From Lewinella sp050633125 (GTDB lineage Bacteria > Bacteroidota > Bacteroidia > Chitinophagales > Saprospiraceae), in the NCBI RefSeq assembly GCF_050633125.1, contig NZ_JBOEFX010000022.1:1-64000 (forward strand): a stretch of DNA of 64,000 nucleotides, in the 5' to 3' direction. A program made the position numbers and the translations under genes. Positions 9,801 to 17,299 of the stretch are shown here, piece by piece. The notes under the pieces were generated by a model. The model had not been told where the DNA came from. It did not search any database and saw only the letters and a list, made by a program, of their open reading frames with translations. Position 1 is the first letter of the stretch; each line of letters begins with the position of its first letter.

Positions 9801-9984
9801 GAAAAACGGCTTGGCCTGGGTACTCATTGGTGGGCTTACGAGTTCGATGATTCTTACCATGATTATCGTGCCTGTAGCTTATCGTATGGTTGATGGTGCC
9901 GCCGAGCGTTGGGCAAGATACCAAGCGAAGAAAAATAAAGCAACCACTGGTACACCAATGGGCATCGCTTCTCAACAAGATTAG
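6838..9984 (+). CDS. RND multidrug efflux inner-membrane pump (AcrB/MdtB-like)
   Basis: The proton-driven drug exporter of the operon: 1,048 residues, the standard RND length, with 12 predicted membrane helices in two halves. The N-terminal helix region is VNRPTLVVVLFSILVFFGLYGY. TM4 carries the conserved acidic residues in LALSLVIGILVDDSIVVLEN, which is the proton relay signature. The second half has MLGLIMLVGLVVKNAILIVDF and ERFRPILMTTIAMVIAMIP. Large periplasmic loops (around 40-330 and 550-860) form the porter domain. It is closest in style to the HAE1 family of hydrophobe/amphiphile efflux. The drug range is unknown. A terminator follows. Confidence 0.95.
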   Translation: MTITELAVNRPTLVVVLFSILVFFGLYGYSTLTYELLPDISSPVITVSTIYPGATPSEVETSVTKPIENALSSLENLDGTQAISMEGFSNVVVELKYGSDVDQIIQDAQRKIDAINSDLPEDIDDPSIGKFSLNELPIMRLGATSTMEDVAFTKLFEDKIQPELARIEGVAQVNIIGGADREININVNADKLKYYSLSILQISQAIAQSNLNFPTGSIKDTDQNVLVRLSGKIQSLEQLRNLTLTTTSTGSQVRLKDVAEVYDTKQATQTISRINGKPSLGITISKQSDGNTVAVSEKVRERLTVIEEQYASQNLTFEIANDSSVFTLEAANHVIDDLMLAVVLVAVIMLFFLHNFRNALIVMVAIPVSIISTFAVMSLAGFTLNLMTLLALSLVIGILVDDSIVVLENIHARMEKGASAREAAEGTWKEIGLSVFSITLVIVVVFLPIGMVSGIVADLLRQFSLVVVAATIISLVVSFTLTPWLASRFTKLTHLDRKKPLQLPLIWFESMIKSIENGYRLLLNFALRNKIATMVVIFAMVFASFRLMTGGYIGSEFASNGDNGEFQIKMELPKESPIEQNNILSQQVEDYLLNQPEVTNVFTTVGQSSGAMSVTSTAYLSEINVKLVSAEERDLNSNEYSRKVKQDLSTAIPGAKFSASPVSMVAGGTTAPVQLTVQGTNVEEMIAFGEQLVEEVKKVPGTTEVKSTVEGGNPEIEVDIDREKLADLGLTLDVVGITMQNAFTGNTDTRFQDGEYEYDIRVQLDAFDRKNKVDIESLTFLNNRGELIKLNQFATITEGSGPSRLERKDKISSLTVESQIMGRDLVSVGDEIQQRIDAMDMPESVSVSQGGDLENQADAFGSLGFALMTSILLVYLIMVALYDSYVYPFVVMFSIPVALIGALLALALAMKNMSIFGMLGLIMLVGLVVKNAILIVDFTNQLKAEGMPSKDAIVKGTLERFRPILMTTIAMVIAMIPIAVATGAGSEWKNGLAWVLIGGLTSSMILTMIIVPVAYRMVDGAAERWARYQAKKNKATTGTPMGIASQQD

Positions 9985-9999
9985 CAGTTTGTCCCTTTT

Positions 10000-10053
10000 G
10001 GGGATTGCCTGGAAAGAAGTATTTATTCCTTCTGAACAGGCAATCTCCTTTTT
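10000..10053 (+). terminator. Rho-independent terminator of the efflux operon
   Basis: Arms ggggattgcctg and caggcaatctcc pair with one wobble around a partly paired loop and are followed by a T-rich run (ctttttattt). It lies 16 bases after the stop codon of the pump gene and 26 bases before the next gene. Confidence 0.75.
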
Positions 10054-10078
10054 ATTTCTCACTGAAACTTAGTAAGTC

Positions 10079-10471
10079 ATGTACTTAGCTCAACTTAATT
10101 CCGATTGCCAGAAAGTTATCCATTTTAAAATAAGCAAAGCGCTTGTACACGAAGAAGTAGTAGCACTGATAGATCAGATTGAGGTATTGAGTGAAGACGC
10201 CAACTGTTCGATCTATTTACTGGGAGAGTTCTATGATTTTCAAGGTTTTTGCAGCTTTCGCGCACTATGGAAGATGACCAAAACTCACTTCGCGGAGCTG
10301 GGCTGCCTGAAAAAATTTGCACTGATAGCCCAAAAAGAGTGGATTGGCAAGACAGGAAGTTTCATTGATTTTTTCACTCCTGGGCTTGACTTACAGCTTT
10401 TTGAGCCTCAAGAACATGTATACGCCTTGGAATGGCTCGGCATAAACGAAGCGCAGCACAACACTCTCTAA
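10079..10471 (+). CDS. SpoIIAA-like (STAS/SEC14-fold) protein
   Basis: A 130-residue soluble protein with the pattern of the SpoIIAA-like family: a short beta start (VIHFKISKALVHEEV), then IYLLGEFYDFQGFCSFRALW, then LKKFALIAQKEWIGKTG, and a C-terminal EHVYALEWLG. In relatives the central motif reads EDFHGW...ALW and the tail REEALEWL. Members bind small molecules or lipids and are often near membrane transport genes, but no specific role is established. It stands alone between the efflux terminator and an MscS remnant. Confidence 0.7.
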   Translation: MYLAQLNSDCQKVIHFKISKALVHEEVVALIDQIEVLSEDANCSIYLLGEFYDFQGFCSFRALWKMTKTHFAELGCLKKFALIAQKEWIGKTGSFIDFFTPGLDLQLFEPQEHVYALEWLGINEAQHNTL

Positions 10472-10498
10472 GAGGTTTTATGAAGGTGTATATACAGC

Positions 10499-11041
10499 GT
10501 GATCCAGTGTCGTTTAACGGCACTGGTGATCGCTTTTTTTAAACCCTTCCGTATCGGCGACGTCATAAAAATCGGGGCCGACATCATGGGCCGAGTAGAG
10601 GACGTCAATCTACGGCATACCGTAATCAATAATTTCCAGAACAAGCGTATTGTCATCCCCAATGCTGTCGTCAACAAAGAGAATATTGTCAATTACTATC
10701 TTGGAGAGTTCAAAATTTGCGAATGGATTGAAGTAGGTATCAGCTATGATTCCGACATGGATAAGGCGATAAAAATACTGCAAGAAACTTGCGAAACCCA
10801 CCCCTTGTGTATGGACAACAGAACACCCCAAGCCAAAGCAAAAGGCGACCCCAAGGTAGATGTACAAGTAATAGGCTTGGGCGACAGCTCTGTAAAACTA
10901 AAAGCCTGGGTTTGGGCGGCCAGCTACCAGACGGGTTTCAATATGCGCAACCAATTGTACAAAACCATCAAAGAACGCTTTGACCAAGAAGGCATTGAAA
11001 TTCCGTTTCCACATACGACGGTTGTTTTGAAGGGGAATTAA
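10499..11041 (+). pseudogene. 5'-truncated MscS mechanosensitive channel remnant
   Basis: The open frame encodes only the end of the pore helix (TALVIAFFKPFRIGD), the MscS beta domain (GRVEDVNLRHTVINN, KRIVIPNAVVNKENIVNYY) and the alpha/beta C-terminal domain (EVGISYDSDMDKAIKIL, YKTIKERFDQEGIEIPFPH). All upstream membrane helices, including most of the pore-lining TM3, are missing. The frame opens with a GTG directly in the conserved part, without a plausible start context, 28 bases after the preceding gene. A normal MscS has about 280 residues; here 180 remain. A soluble protein made from an internal start cannot be excluded, but a decayed gene is more likely. Confidence 0.75.
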
Positions 11042-11068
11042 GATAACCCTGTGGGGAAATTAGTATTA

Positions 11069-11113
11069 TGTGGATGATCTAAACAAAATCATTCCACACG
11101 GCAAGTTTTTTTT
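11069..11113 (+). terminator. Hairpin with T8 tract
   Basis: Arms tgtggatgat and atcattccaca (one bulge) are followed after 7 bases by eight consecutive T residues. It lies between the MscS remnant and the DUF6624 gene. Confidence 0.5.
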
Positions 11114-11158
11114 CAGTCCAATTCCCCAATTTTGTCTAGCTTCCATAAATATTTCTCT

Positions 11159-12178
11159 ATGCACTCTCTTAGCTTAACAAAAACTACACTTTGCGCAAGT
11201 ATACTTATCCTGTTCAGTATACTGTCCAGCGAGGCTACAGCTCAAAATTCTCACGGCAAGGAATTTCATCGCCTTTTTCACCAAGCCGATAGCTTATTCG
11301 ACTTGGGGCAATATGCAGCTGCAGGTCAGCTCTGCGATCAAGCACTGAAAATGAAGGGAGGACAGTTTCCCGATAGCGGTTATTATACGGATGGTTTTTT
11401 GTATTGGACGGAAGCAGGCAATCAGGAACGCTCTATTTTTTATCTGGAAAAAGCCTTGTTACTGCGCTGGCAACCTCAGGATATTTTAGAAACCTTGGAA
11501 ACCGCTCCGGAATATGAATTCCTCAGACAGCACGAACGCTTCAGAGAAATAATGGACACCAACTACGCAAAAAGAAAAAAGTACGGTGGCATCGCCAGTA
11601 CCTTGATTGACATTGGCATAAAAGACCAAACTCTGCGGCAACTTCTCAGCTGCGCCCAGGAAAAATTTGCGGATGACTCCCTCCAACTGAATGCTTACTA
11701 CGACCTCATGGAAATGCAGGACAGCTTCAACCTCATCTATGTAACATCCGTACTGGATAAACACGGTTGGCTAGCCATCAACAAGATAGGAGAACCGGCG
11801 AATCGGGCACTCTGGCAGGTAATCCAGCATTCCCCGCTCGAAGTGCAGGAAAAATACTTGCCGCTCCTGCGGGAGTCTGCCGAAAAAGGGGAAAGCAGAA
11901 TGTCCAGTTACGCCTTCCTTCAGGACCGCGTGCTGATGAGAAGAGGCCAAAGGCAACGTTACGGCACCCAAATTGCCAAACATCCGGATACTGGTAAATC
12001 AGCCGTTTACCCCGTCGAAGACCCCATCCATATCGACAGCATCCGAGCGAGTGTCGGTTTTGAACCCATTAAAGAATACGCTGCCTTTTTTGATATTGAA
12101 ATCACCTCTCCAGCTGATTTGGATGATCAGCGGGTGTTGGAATATTGGCAGGAGAGGCGTTCCCTTCCACCCCACTAA
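11159..12178 (+). CDS. Secreted DUF6624-family protein with TPR-like N-terminus
   Basis: The ATG at 11159 gives a good signal peptide (MHSLSLTKTTLCASILILFS, cleaved after ATAQ); the frame opens earlier only with a TTG. The N-terminal third resembles a TPR unit (HQADSLFDLGQYAAAGQLCDQAL). The last 150 residues match the DUF6624 pattern: LWQVIQHSPLEVQEKYLPLL, an acidic GE, FLQDRVLMRRGQRQRYGTQ, YPVEDPIHIDSIRASVGFEP and a terminal EY..FF. Function is unknown. Its stop codon overlaps the stop of a second DUF6624 gene coming the other way. Confidence 0.65.
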   Translation: MHSLSLTKTTLCASILILFSILSSEATAQNSHGKEFHRLFHQADSLFDLGQYAAAGQLCDQALKMKGGQFPDSGYYTDGFLYWTEAGNQERSIFYLEKALLLRWQPQDILETLETAPEYEFLRQHERFREIMDTNYAKRKKYGGIASTLIDIGIKDQTLRQLLSCAQEKFADDSLQLNAYYDLMEMQDSFNLIYVTSVLDKHGWLAINKIGEPANRALWQVIQHSPLEVQEKYLPLLRESAEKGESRMSSYAFLQDRVLMRRGQRQRYGTQIAKHPDTGKSAVYPVEDPIHIDSIRASVGFEPIKEYAAFFDIEITSPADLDDQRVLEYWQERRSLPPH

Positions 12179-12999
12179 AAATACTCCAAATACTCCTCCA
12201 ACGACGCTAGCCCCAAAGAATCGCGACGTTGATCAACCGTCTCTGCATTTTCGATGGGGTACAGCTCTCCATTCAATAATTGTGACCCGTAGACTTGGAG
12301 ATAATCGTTATTCATCAATAGTCGATCGGTGGTAAGTGCTAAGTCTTCTTCGTGTAAATCACCTTCTTTAACTAACCTTTTTATTTCGAGATAATAATGG
12401 GCCATAAGTGGAGCTTCACTGTGTTGGATCATTAGCCAGAATGTACTTAGCCCTTTTTTGCCCAACAATTCCACATTAGGAAAACCACACTGATTGACAA
12501 TGGACACAATTTTTGCTCGCTCAAAATCAAAAAAACCGAGCGGATTACTTTCCTCATATCCCGACCATTCTTCCTGCTGAAATTTATAAACATCACGCAT
12601 TTGGTACTTTAAGCTATCGCAATTAAAAGAAAGTACAGGCACGTCTTTTGCAGGATCAAAATCGATATTAGCAATTAAGATGCGCGTAATATAATCTTCA
12701 AAGCTCGCCTTTCGAACAATGCCTTCCCGAATTACCCCCAAAGAATCGACGTAGTAATCAATCGCCAAAGTTCCTTCTTTTAAGGCCGCTACCTCTTCTT
12801 CAGAGACATTGCGACCATCCTCAGATCGAAAGATGGTCTCGCTGAGTGAAAACACGGAATCTTGATGTTGTTGCACCAATTCCTCCACAGATAGCTTCTG
12901 TAACGGGCCAAAATCAGGTTTCTGACAAGAGAAAAACGGGAGTAAGGAAAGTAAAAGAAGAGTGGTCTTTCCGTTGAAAACGGTTAGTTTAATATTCAT
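12175..12999 (-). CDS. DUF6624-family lipoprotein
   Basis: A 274-residue predicted lipoprotein (MNIKLTVFNGKTTLLLLSLL, then lipobox LPFFSC). The C-terminal 110 residues repeat the plan of the neighbouring convergent gene: STFWLMIQHSEAPLMAHYYL, then GDLHEEDLALTTDRLLM, YLQVYGSQ, YPIENAETVDQRRDSLGL and EEYLEYF. The two stop codons share the bases cTAa (12175-12178). Function is unknown. It could be a diverged partner, decoy or regulator of the secreted paralogue; there is no direct evidence. Confidence 0.65.
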   Translation of the reverse strand: MNIKLTVFNGKTTLLLLSLLPFFSCQKPDFGPLQKLSVEELVQQHQDSVFSLSETIFRSEDGRNVSEEEVAALKEGTLAIDYYVDSLGVIREGIVRKASFEDYITRILIANIDFDPAKDVPVLSFNCDSLKYQMRDVYKFQQEEWSGYEESNPLGFFDFERAKIVSIVNQCGFPNVELLGKKGLSTFWLMIQHSEAPLMAHYYLEIKRLVKEGDLHEEDLALTTDRLLMNNDYLQVYGSQLLNGELYPIENAETVDQRRDSLGLASLEEYLEYF

Positions 13000-13164
13000 C
13001 GTGATGCGCGTTAGTTAACAAATACCCAAATTAACTTTTCCAGGAATACGGTAATAGTCCCAAACCGTTAAACCCTCGTTAAATCGAAATTTCCGCAGCA
13101 ACTCTTCCCCCTGCAAGGTGTACTTTTAATAAACAGTTTTGAATTATATAAAACCCCGACGATC

Positions 13165-13623
13165 ATGAAACACCTAGCAATTTTAGTAATCCTGAGTATT
13201 ATTATTACCACTTTTTCCTGTACGCCTGATGCACGACTCGAACGACGCGAAGATAAACTCGAAGGTGCTTGGGAATTTGACAAAGCTTTCTACCGCAGCG
13301 ATTGGGATCTCTTTCGAGACAATGTAATTGACGATTTCCGTGGCGATGTGATTGAATTCTACGGCGACTACGCCGCCGTTTACGAAGACGCTTCGGAAAA
13401 CACCTTCTTTGATGGTGAGTGGGAGATGTTCTACCAATGTGAATGGGATTTTGTAGACGATGACGAAGAGGTAGAATTCTACCTCGATATGTATTTCTAC
13501 GACGCAGACAATCGCGAGTCTTTTGCTTACTTCACTTCCATCAACCTAATCACCAAAAACAAGTTGAACCTGAAGGCACATACTCGTGACGGCGTGTATA
13601 CTTTCAGATTGAGAAAGCTGTAA
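13165..13623 (+). CDS. Small acidic lipocalin-like lipoprotein
   Basis: A 152-residue lipoprotein with signal MKHLAILVILSIIITTFSC (lipobox TTFSC). The mature part begins with a charged ERREDKLEGAW, the GxW start typical of small Bacteroidota lipocalin-like lipoproteins, followed by alternating beta-strand segments (DVIEFYGDYAAVYED, FFDGEWEMFY, EVEFYLDMYFYD) and a final TFRLRKL strand. It is very acidic. No enzymatic motif is visible. It stands alone and is followed by a perfect inverted repeat. Confidence 0.6.
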   Translation: MKHLAILVILSIIITTFSCTPDARLERREDKLEGAWEFDKAFYRSDWDLFRDNVIDDFRGDVIEFYGDYAAVYEDASENTFFDGEWEMFYQCEWDFVDDDEEVEFYLDMYFYDADNRESFAYFTSINLITKNKLNLKAHTRDGVYTFRLRKL

Positions 13624-13679
13624 CAGCAAGCCACTCCATTTTACTAGCTATGAAGGAACATCTCCTTTAATTGGCACTC

Positions 13680-13715
13680 TTAACGCAGTTTGGGCCGAAG
13701 CTCAAACTGCGTTAA
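13680..13715. terminator. Perfect 13-bp inverted repeat
   Basis: Arms ttaacgcagtttg and caaactgcgttaa are exactly complementary around a 10-base loop, followed by atttgttcc. It lies 57 bases after the lipoprotein stop codon and probably terminates it. It is also the left boundary of a GC-rich island. Confidence 0.55.
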
Positions 13716-13726
13716 ATTTGTTCCTA

Positions 13727-13862
13727 AGGTGCGTAACGAATAGCGAAGCACGGCGCACAGAGGAGCAGCAGCAGCGATAGCAGCGGTTCCGCACTCCCCG
13801 CCGAGGCGGGGTGCGGAAAGAGCGAATAGCGCGGTGGCCAGCCGCCAGGCACAGCCAGCTGC
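13727..13862. repeat. GC-rich intergenic island with hairpin
   Basis: A GC-rich block with the strong dyad ttccgcactccccgcc/ggcggggtgcggaa (bulged) and the 13-mer agcgaatagcgcg also found at about 103-115. It fills most of the 320-base gap before the WYL regulator. No gene is seen in it. A REP-like dispersed element is inferred. Confidence 0.45.
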
Positions 13863-13916
13863 CCAAATATTCGAGTACACTTCTATCGTGCTGAACACAA
13901 TAGCCTGGGAACTAAC

Positions 13917-13924
13917 TATCTTTA
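13917..13924 (+). promoter_or_regulatory. -7 promoter box TATCTTTA
   Basis: A 7/8 match to TAnnTTTG, 19 bases before the ATG of the WYL-GyrI regulator. No clear -33 element is seen. Confidence 0.4.
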
Positions 13925-13943
13925 CCGGGAAAGCTCCTAAAAA

Positions 13944-15167
13944 ATGGCATCAGACAAACCCCGCCTGACAAGGTTGACCGCAATTATCACCCAACTGCAA
14001 TCCAAGCGGATTGTGACGGCAAGGGATATTGCCGAAAAACACAAGGTCAGTATCAGGACGGTGTACCGAGATATCAGAACGCTGGAAAGCTCGGGGATTC
14101 CTATTCTTACCGAAGAAGGAAAAGGGTACTCCATCATGGAAGGTTACAAGCTTCCACCCGTCATGTTTTCCGAAGAGGAAACCCAAGCGCTGATCACCGC
14201 AGAACTCCTCCTCCTCAAAAACAAGGATCAATCACTGGCGAAACATTACCAAAGTGCGCTTACCAAAATCAAGTCTGTCCTAAAGATCAACCACCAGATC
14301 AAAACAGAATTTCTAGCTGATCGGATTCAAATTCGTGACAACCCTACCCAGGAAAAAACCAGTGATCATTTAATCCAGCTCCAATCGGCTATCGCTGATT
14401 TTAAGACCGTCAAGATCAATTATCTGTCGCTGGATAACTTCCGCAGCGAACGCAAGGTGGAGCCCTTTGCAGTATATACGACCCAAGGCAACTGGATTTT
14501 GATCGCTTTCTGTCAGCTAAAGAAAGGTTTCAGGGCTTTCCGGTTAGATCGTATTCAAGGTTTAGCCTTCACTGGCAAAAACTTCGCACCACATTCGCTT
14601 ACGCTTAACGAATACCTGGAGGAGTGCCGAAAAAAATGGGAACCGACCCCTGACACAAGGCTGTCACCTGATGCCGCTACATTTGCACTACATCAAAAAA
14701 ACAACGACGTGCAAACAGTCAAAATTGAGCCTTTTAAGGTTATCGGAATCGCTATTAGAACGACCAATGAGCATGGGCAAGCCGCTCAGGATATCGGCGA
14801 ACTTTGGGGGAAATTTATGGGCGAACAAATCCTTGGCAAAATCCCCAATAAGGTAGACAACACCGTTTATTCGCTTTACACCGATTACGAGGGTGACCAC
14901 AACAAGCCATACACCGCTATGATTGGCTGTAAGGTGGTAACGTTGGAGGATATTCCAGCAAACATGGTCGGAAAATCTCTTTCTGGAGGTAACTATATAA
15001 AAACGACTACGAAGGGAAACCTGAATGATGGCATCATCGTGAAGCATTGGAACAAAATATGGGAGATGGATCTCGATCGCACCTATGATGCCGACTTTGA
15101 AGTTTTTGGCGAGAAGGCCCAAAACCCCTTAGATGCAGAAATTGAATTCCTGGTTGGGGTCAAATAA
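13944..15167 (+). CDS. WYL-domain HTH regulator fused to GyrI-like effector domain
   Basis: A 407-residue regulator. Residues 1-65 form a DeoR/YafY-type HTH (LTRLTAIITQLQSKRIVTAR, DIAEKHKVSIRTVYRDIRTL). Residues about 140-225 are a WYL-type domain (IQLQSAIADFKTVKINYLSL, EPFAVYTTQGNWILIAFCQL, FRAFRLDRIQGLAFT). From about residue 250 a GyrI-like/AraC effector-binding module follows (VKIEPFKVIGIAIRTTNEHG, LWGKFM, VYSLYTDYEGD, YTAMIGCKV, YDADFEVFGEK). The fusion suggests ligand sensing by the C-terminal half. It is followed after 8 bases by a DUF1801 gene, probably co-transcribed. The target genes are not known. Confidence 0.85.
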   Translation: MASDKPRLTRLTAIITQLQSKRIVTARDIAEKHKVSIRTVYRDIRTLESSGIPILTEEGKGYSIMEGYKLPPVMFSEEETQALITAELLLLKNKDQSLAKHYQSALTKIKSVLKINHQIKTEFLADRIQIRDNPTQEKTSDHLIQLQSAIADFKTVKINYLSLDNFRSERKVEPFAVYTTQGNWILIAFCQLKKGFRAFRLDRIQGLAFTGKNFAPHSLTLNEYLEECRKKWEPTPDTRLSPDAATFALHQKNNDVQTVKIEPFKVIGIAIRTTNEHGQAAQDIGELWGKFMGEQILGKIPNKVDNTVYSLYTDYEGDHNKPYTAMIGCKVVTLEDIPANMVGKSLSGGNYIKTTTKGNLNDGIIVKHWNKIWEMDLDRTYDADFEVFGEKAQNPLDAEIEFLVGVK

Positions 15168-15175
15168 TACAGCTG

Positions 15176-15544
15176 ATGAACTTAGATATAGAACATTTCT
15201 ATTCCAACCAGACAGAACCCAATCAGAGCTGTCTCTTGGCCTTGCGCAGTATCATTCTTGAGCAAGATGAAAATATTTCGGAAACGCAGAAGTGGGGTAT
15301 GCCCTGCTTCTGCTACCGCAAAAAGATGTTTTGTTTTCTGTCGACCGATAAGAAAACGGGCCAACCTTATCTACTTATGGTCGAAGGTAAACACCTTGAT
15401 CATCCCGAATTGGATCAAGGAACGCGCACCCGGATGAAAGTTTTCAACATTGACCCTACCAAAGATTTACCCATTACAACCATCAAACTCATCATAAACG
15501 ATGCGCTTGATCTATATAAAAATGGCATCATAAAAATAAAATGA
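15176..15544 (+). CDS. DUF1801-family protein
   Basis: A 122-residue protein of the DUF1801/YdhG-like superfamily. The recognisable pattern is LRSIILEQDENISETQKWGM, then PCFCYRKKMFCFLSTD, with a C-terminal TIKLIINDALDLYKNG. Members are small alpha/beta proteins with poorly known function, sometimes linked to iron or stress. It lies 8 bases behind the WYL-GyrI regulator; GyrI-like and DUF1801 genes often neighbour each other. No catalytic residue is assigned. Confidence 0.7.
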   Translation: MNLDIEHFYSNQTEPNQSCLLALRSIILEQDENISETQKWGMPCFCYRKKMFCFLSTDKKTGQPYLLMVEGKHLDHPELDQGTRTRMKVFNIDPTKDLPITTIKLIINDALDLYKNGIIKIK

Positions 15545-15639
15545 AGCGACCGCTAACGGACAAACACGCTCAATGTATCAAAGTCCTGTGCAACCAAAAA
15601 ATTTGTGCTTACGTTTCTATATCAGACTAACCTCGTATC

Positions 15640-16485
15640 ATGAAACAGGAATTTACGGATCGTAAGCTCGGCGCTATTTTTGGTTATACTGATCATTTAC
15701 AAAAAGATACCAACAGCTTTTCCATCCAGGAAGGAGTCATTCAATTTCTGTGGAACCGCAACGATGAGCCTGTCTCCCTTCATCTTGATGACTTAGACAT
15801 CCAGCTAGAACCCGGACAGCTCCTCACGACTACCTATTTCCAACACCTTCGTTTCCCAACCACTGAGCCACCATTAACGGCCTTGCTTTTTAATCGGGAA
15901 TTCTATTGTATTGCAGACCACGACGAGGAGGTTTCCTGTAATGGCATCCTCTTTTTCGGCACCCAGGATTTACCCATCATCACCATTCCCGCTGAACAGA
16001 AACGCAAATTCGAGCTCTTGCTAGAAGTAATTCTGGAAGAATTCCGTACCGTCGATAATATTCAAGGAGATATGTTGCAAATGCTCCTAAAAAGACTCAT
16101 CATTATTTGTACCCGGTTGGCCAAAGAGCAACTCATCGTCCAGGAATTAAATGATGGACAAATTGATACCATTCGCCAGTTCAATGTTTTGGTAGACAAA
16201 CACTTTCGTACGCTACGCAAAGTAAAAGACTATGCCGACCTCTTGCACAAGTCGCCCAAGACTTTATCCAATCTATTCTCGACCTACAACCAACAGTCTC
16301 CCCAGCAAATCATCCAGGAAAGGGTCGTCTTGGAAGCCAAACGCCTTATCCTTTTCACGGATAAACAAACCCAAGAAATTGCTTACGACTTGGGCTTTGA
16401 TGACCCTGCCTATTTCAGTCGCTTTTTCAAAAAGCAGGCGGGGCTCACACCTTCGGCTTTTCGGGAGCAGCATGTTTTGGGATGA
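15640..16485 (+). CDS. AraC-family transcriptional regulator
   Basis: 281 residues. The N-terminal 120 residues form a cupin-like sensing domain (IQFLWNRNDEPVSLHLDDLD, IQLEPGQLLTT). The C-terminal 100 residues carry both AraC helix-turn-helix motifs: KVKDYADLLHKSPKTLSNLF and the second, TQEIAYDLGFDDPAYFSRFF, followed by KKQAGLTPSAFRE. It lies 167 bases upstream of an AhpD-like gene on the same strand, a common arrangement in which the regulator controls the enzyme gene. The signal is unknown. Confidence 0.9.
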   Translation: MKQEFTDRKLGAIFGYTDHLQKDTNSFSIQEGVIQFLWNRNDEPVSLHLDDLDIQLEPGQLLTTTYFQHLRFPTTEPPLTALLFNREFYCIADHDEEVSCNGILFFGTQDLPIITIPAEQKRKFELLLEVILEEFRTVDNIQGDMLQMLLKRLIIICTRLAKEQLIVQELNDGQIDTIRQFNVLVDKHFRTLRKVKDYADLLHKSPKTLSNLFSTYNQQSPQQIIQERVVLEAKRLILFTDKQTQEIAYDLGFDDPAYFSRFFKKQAGLTPSAFREQHVLG

Positions 16486-16652
16486 TTTTTATTGCAGCTA
16501 TCTAAAGATTTTGTGCCTCCGCCACTAAAAAACCATCAAAAGGAAAATTGTACCAGCTGCCGGGAAATACATCCTAACCTTTCCCCCACGCTTACCCCCA
16601 TCTTTGTACTGTTCAACGAAACAAGAACATTAATAATTCAAAACAGTATATC

Positions 16653-17201
16653 ATGAGTGTATTACAAGTTCCAACCCGCAATCAAGTTTCTACTGGCAAC
16701 CAAGCCATTTTTGACAACCTGGAAAAAGGCCTGGGTTTTGTTCCTAACCTCTATGCAACCTTTGCTTACAGTGATACAGCACTAGCAGATTACCTGGCTT
16801 TGCAAAACAGAAAGAGCAGCCTCAAAGCCAAAGAACGTGAGGTGATCAACCTGGTGGTCAGTCAAGTCAACGACTGTGCCTATTGCCTGGCAGCTCACAC
16901 TGCACTAGGGAAAATGAACGGCTTCAACGATGATCAAATCCTGGAGCTACGAGGTGGCTCAGCTTCTTTTGACACCAAGTTGGATGCACTGGCTAAGTTC
17001 GTAAAAGATACCACCATTCAGCGTGGCAAACCAGCCCAAGCCAATGTTGATGCATTTCTCAACGCCGGCTACACCAAAGCTAACCTGGTAGATACTCTCA
17101 TCGTGATCGGTGACAAAATCATTAGCAACTTTCTACACGGCATCGGCCAATTCCCCGTGGATTTCCCCGCAGCTGTAGCGTTAGAAACTGCTAATGCTTA
17201 A
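16653..17201 (+). CDS. AhpD-like carboxymuconolactone decarboxylase family protein
   Basis: A 182-residue all-helical protein with the AhpD-type redox centre C75-A-Y-C78-LAA-H82 inside VVSQVNDCAYCLAAHTALGK. The family uses the two cysteines and the histidine for peroxidase-type thiol chemistry. The N-terminal NQAIFDNLEKGLGFVPNLYA is typical of 'peroxidase-related' members. A near-consensus -7 box (CATCTTTG, 16599-16606) lies upstream, and a strong terminator lies directly after. It is therefore a single-gene unit, probably controlled by the AraC protein upstream. The electron donor is unknown. Confidence 0.85.
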   Translation: MSVLQVPTRNQVSTGNQAIFDNLEKGLGFVPNLYATFAYSDTALADYLALQNRKSSLKAKEREVINLVVSQVNDCAYCLAAHTALGKMNGFNDDQILELRGGSASFDTKLDALAKFVKDTTIQRGKPAQANVDAFLNAGYTKANLVDTLIVIGDKIISNFLHGIGQFPVDFPAAVALETANA

Positions 17202-17228
17202 ATATAAAGTGTGATTGAGATAGTCGAT

Positions 17229-17269
17229 GGTTCTTCCTCAACATTGAGTGGGGAAGAACCTCTTTTTTT
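17229..17269 (+). terminator. Rho-independent terminator
   Basis: Arms ggttcttcc and ggaagaacc pair perfectly, followed by tcttttttta. It ends the AhpD-like gene and separates it from the DM13 operon. Confidence 0.85.
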
Positions 17270-17299
17270 ATTAAAAACCACTCAAAACACCCTAACATT

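Noticed and set aside
10499..11041. Full-length MscS channel
   Set aside because: No membrane segments are encoded upstream in any frame before the SpoIIAA-like gene.
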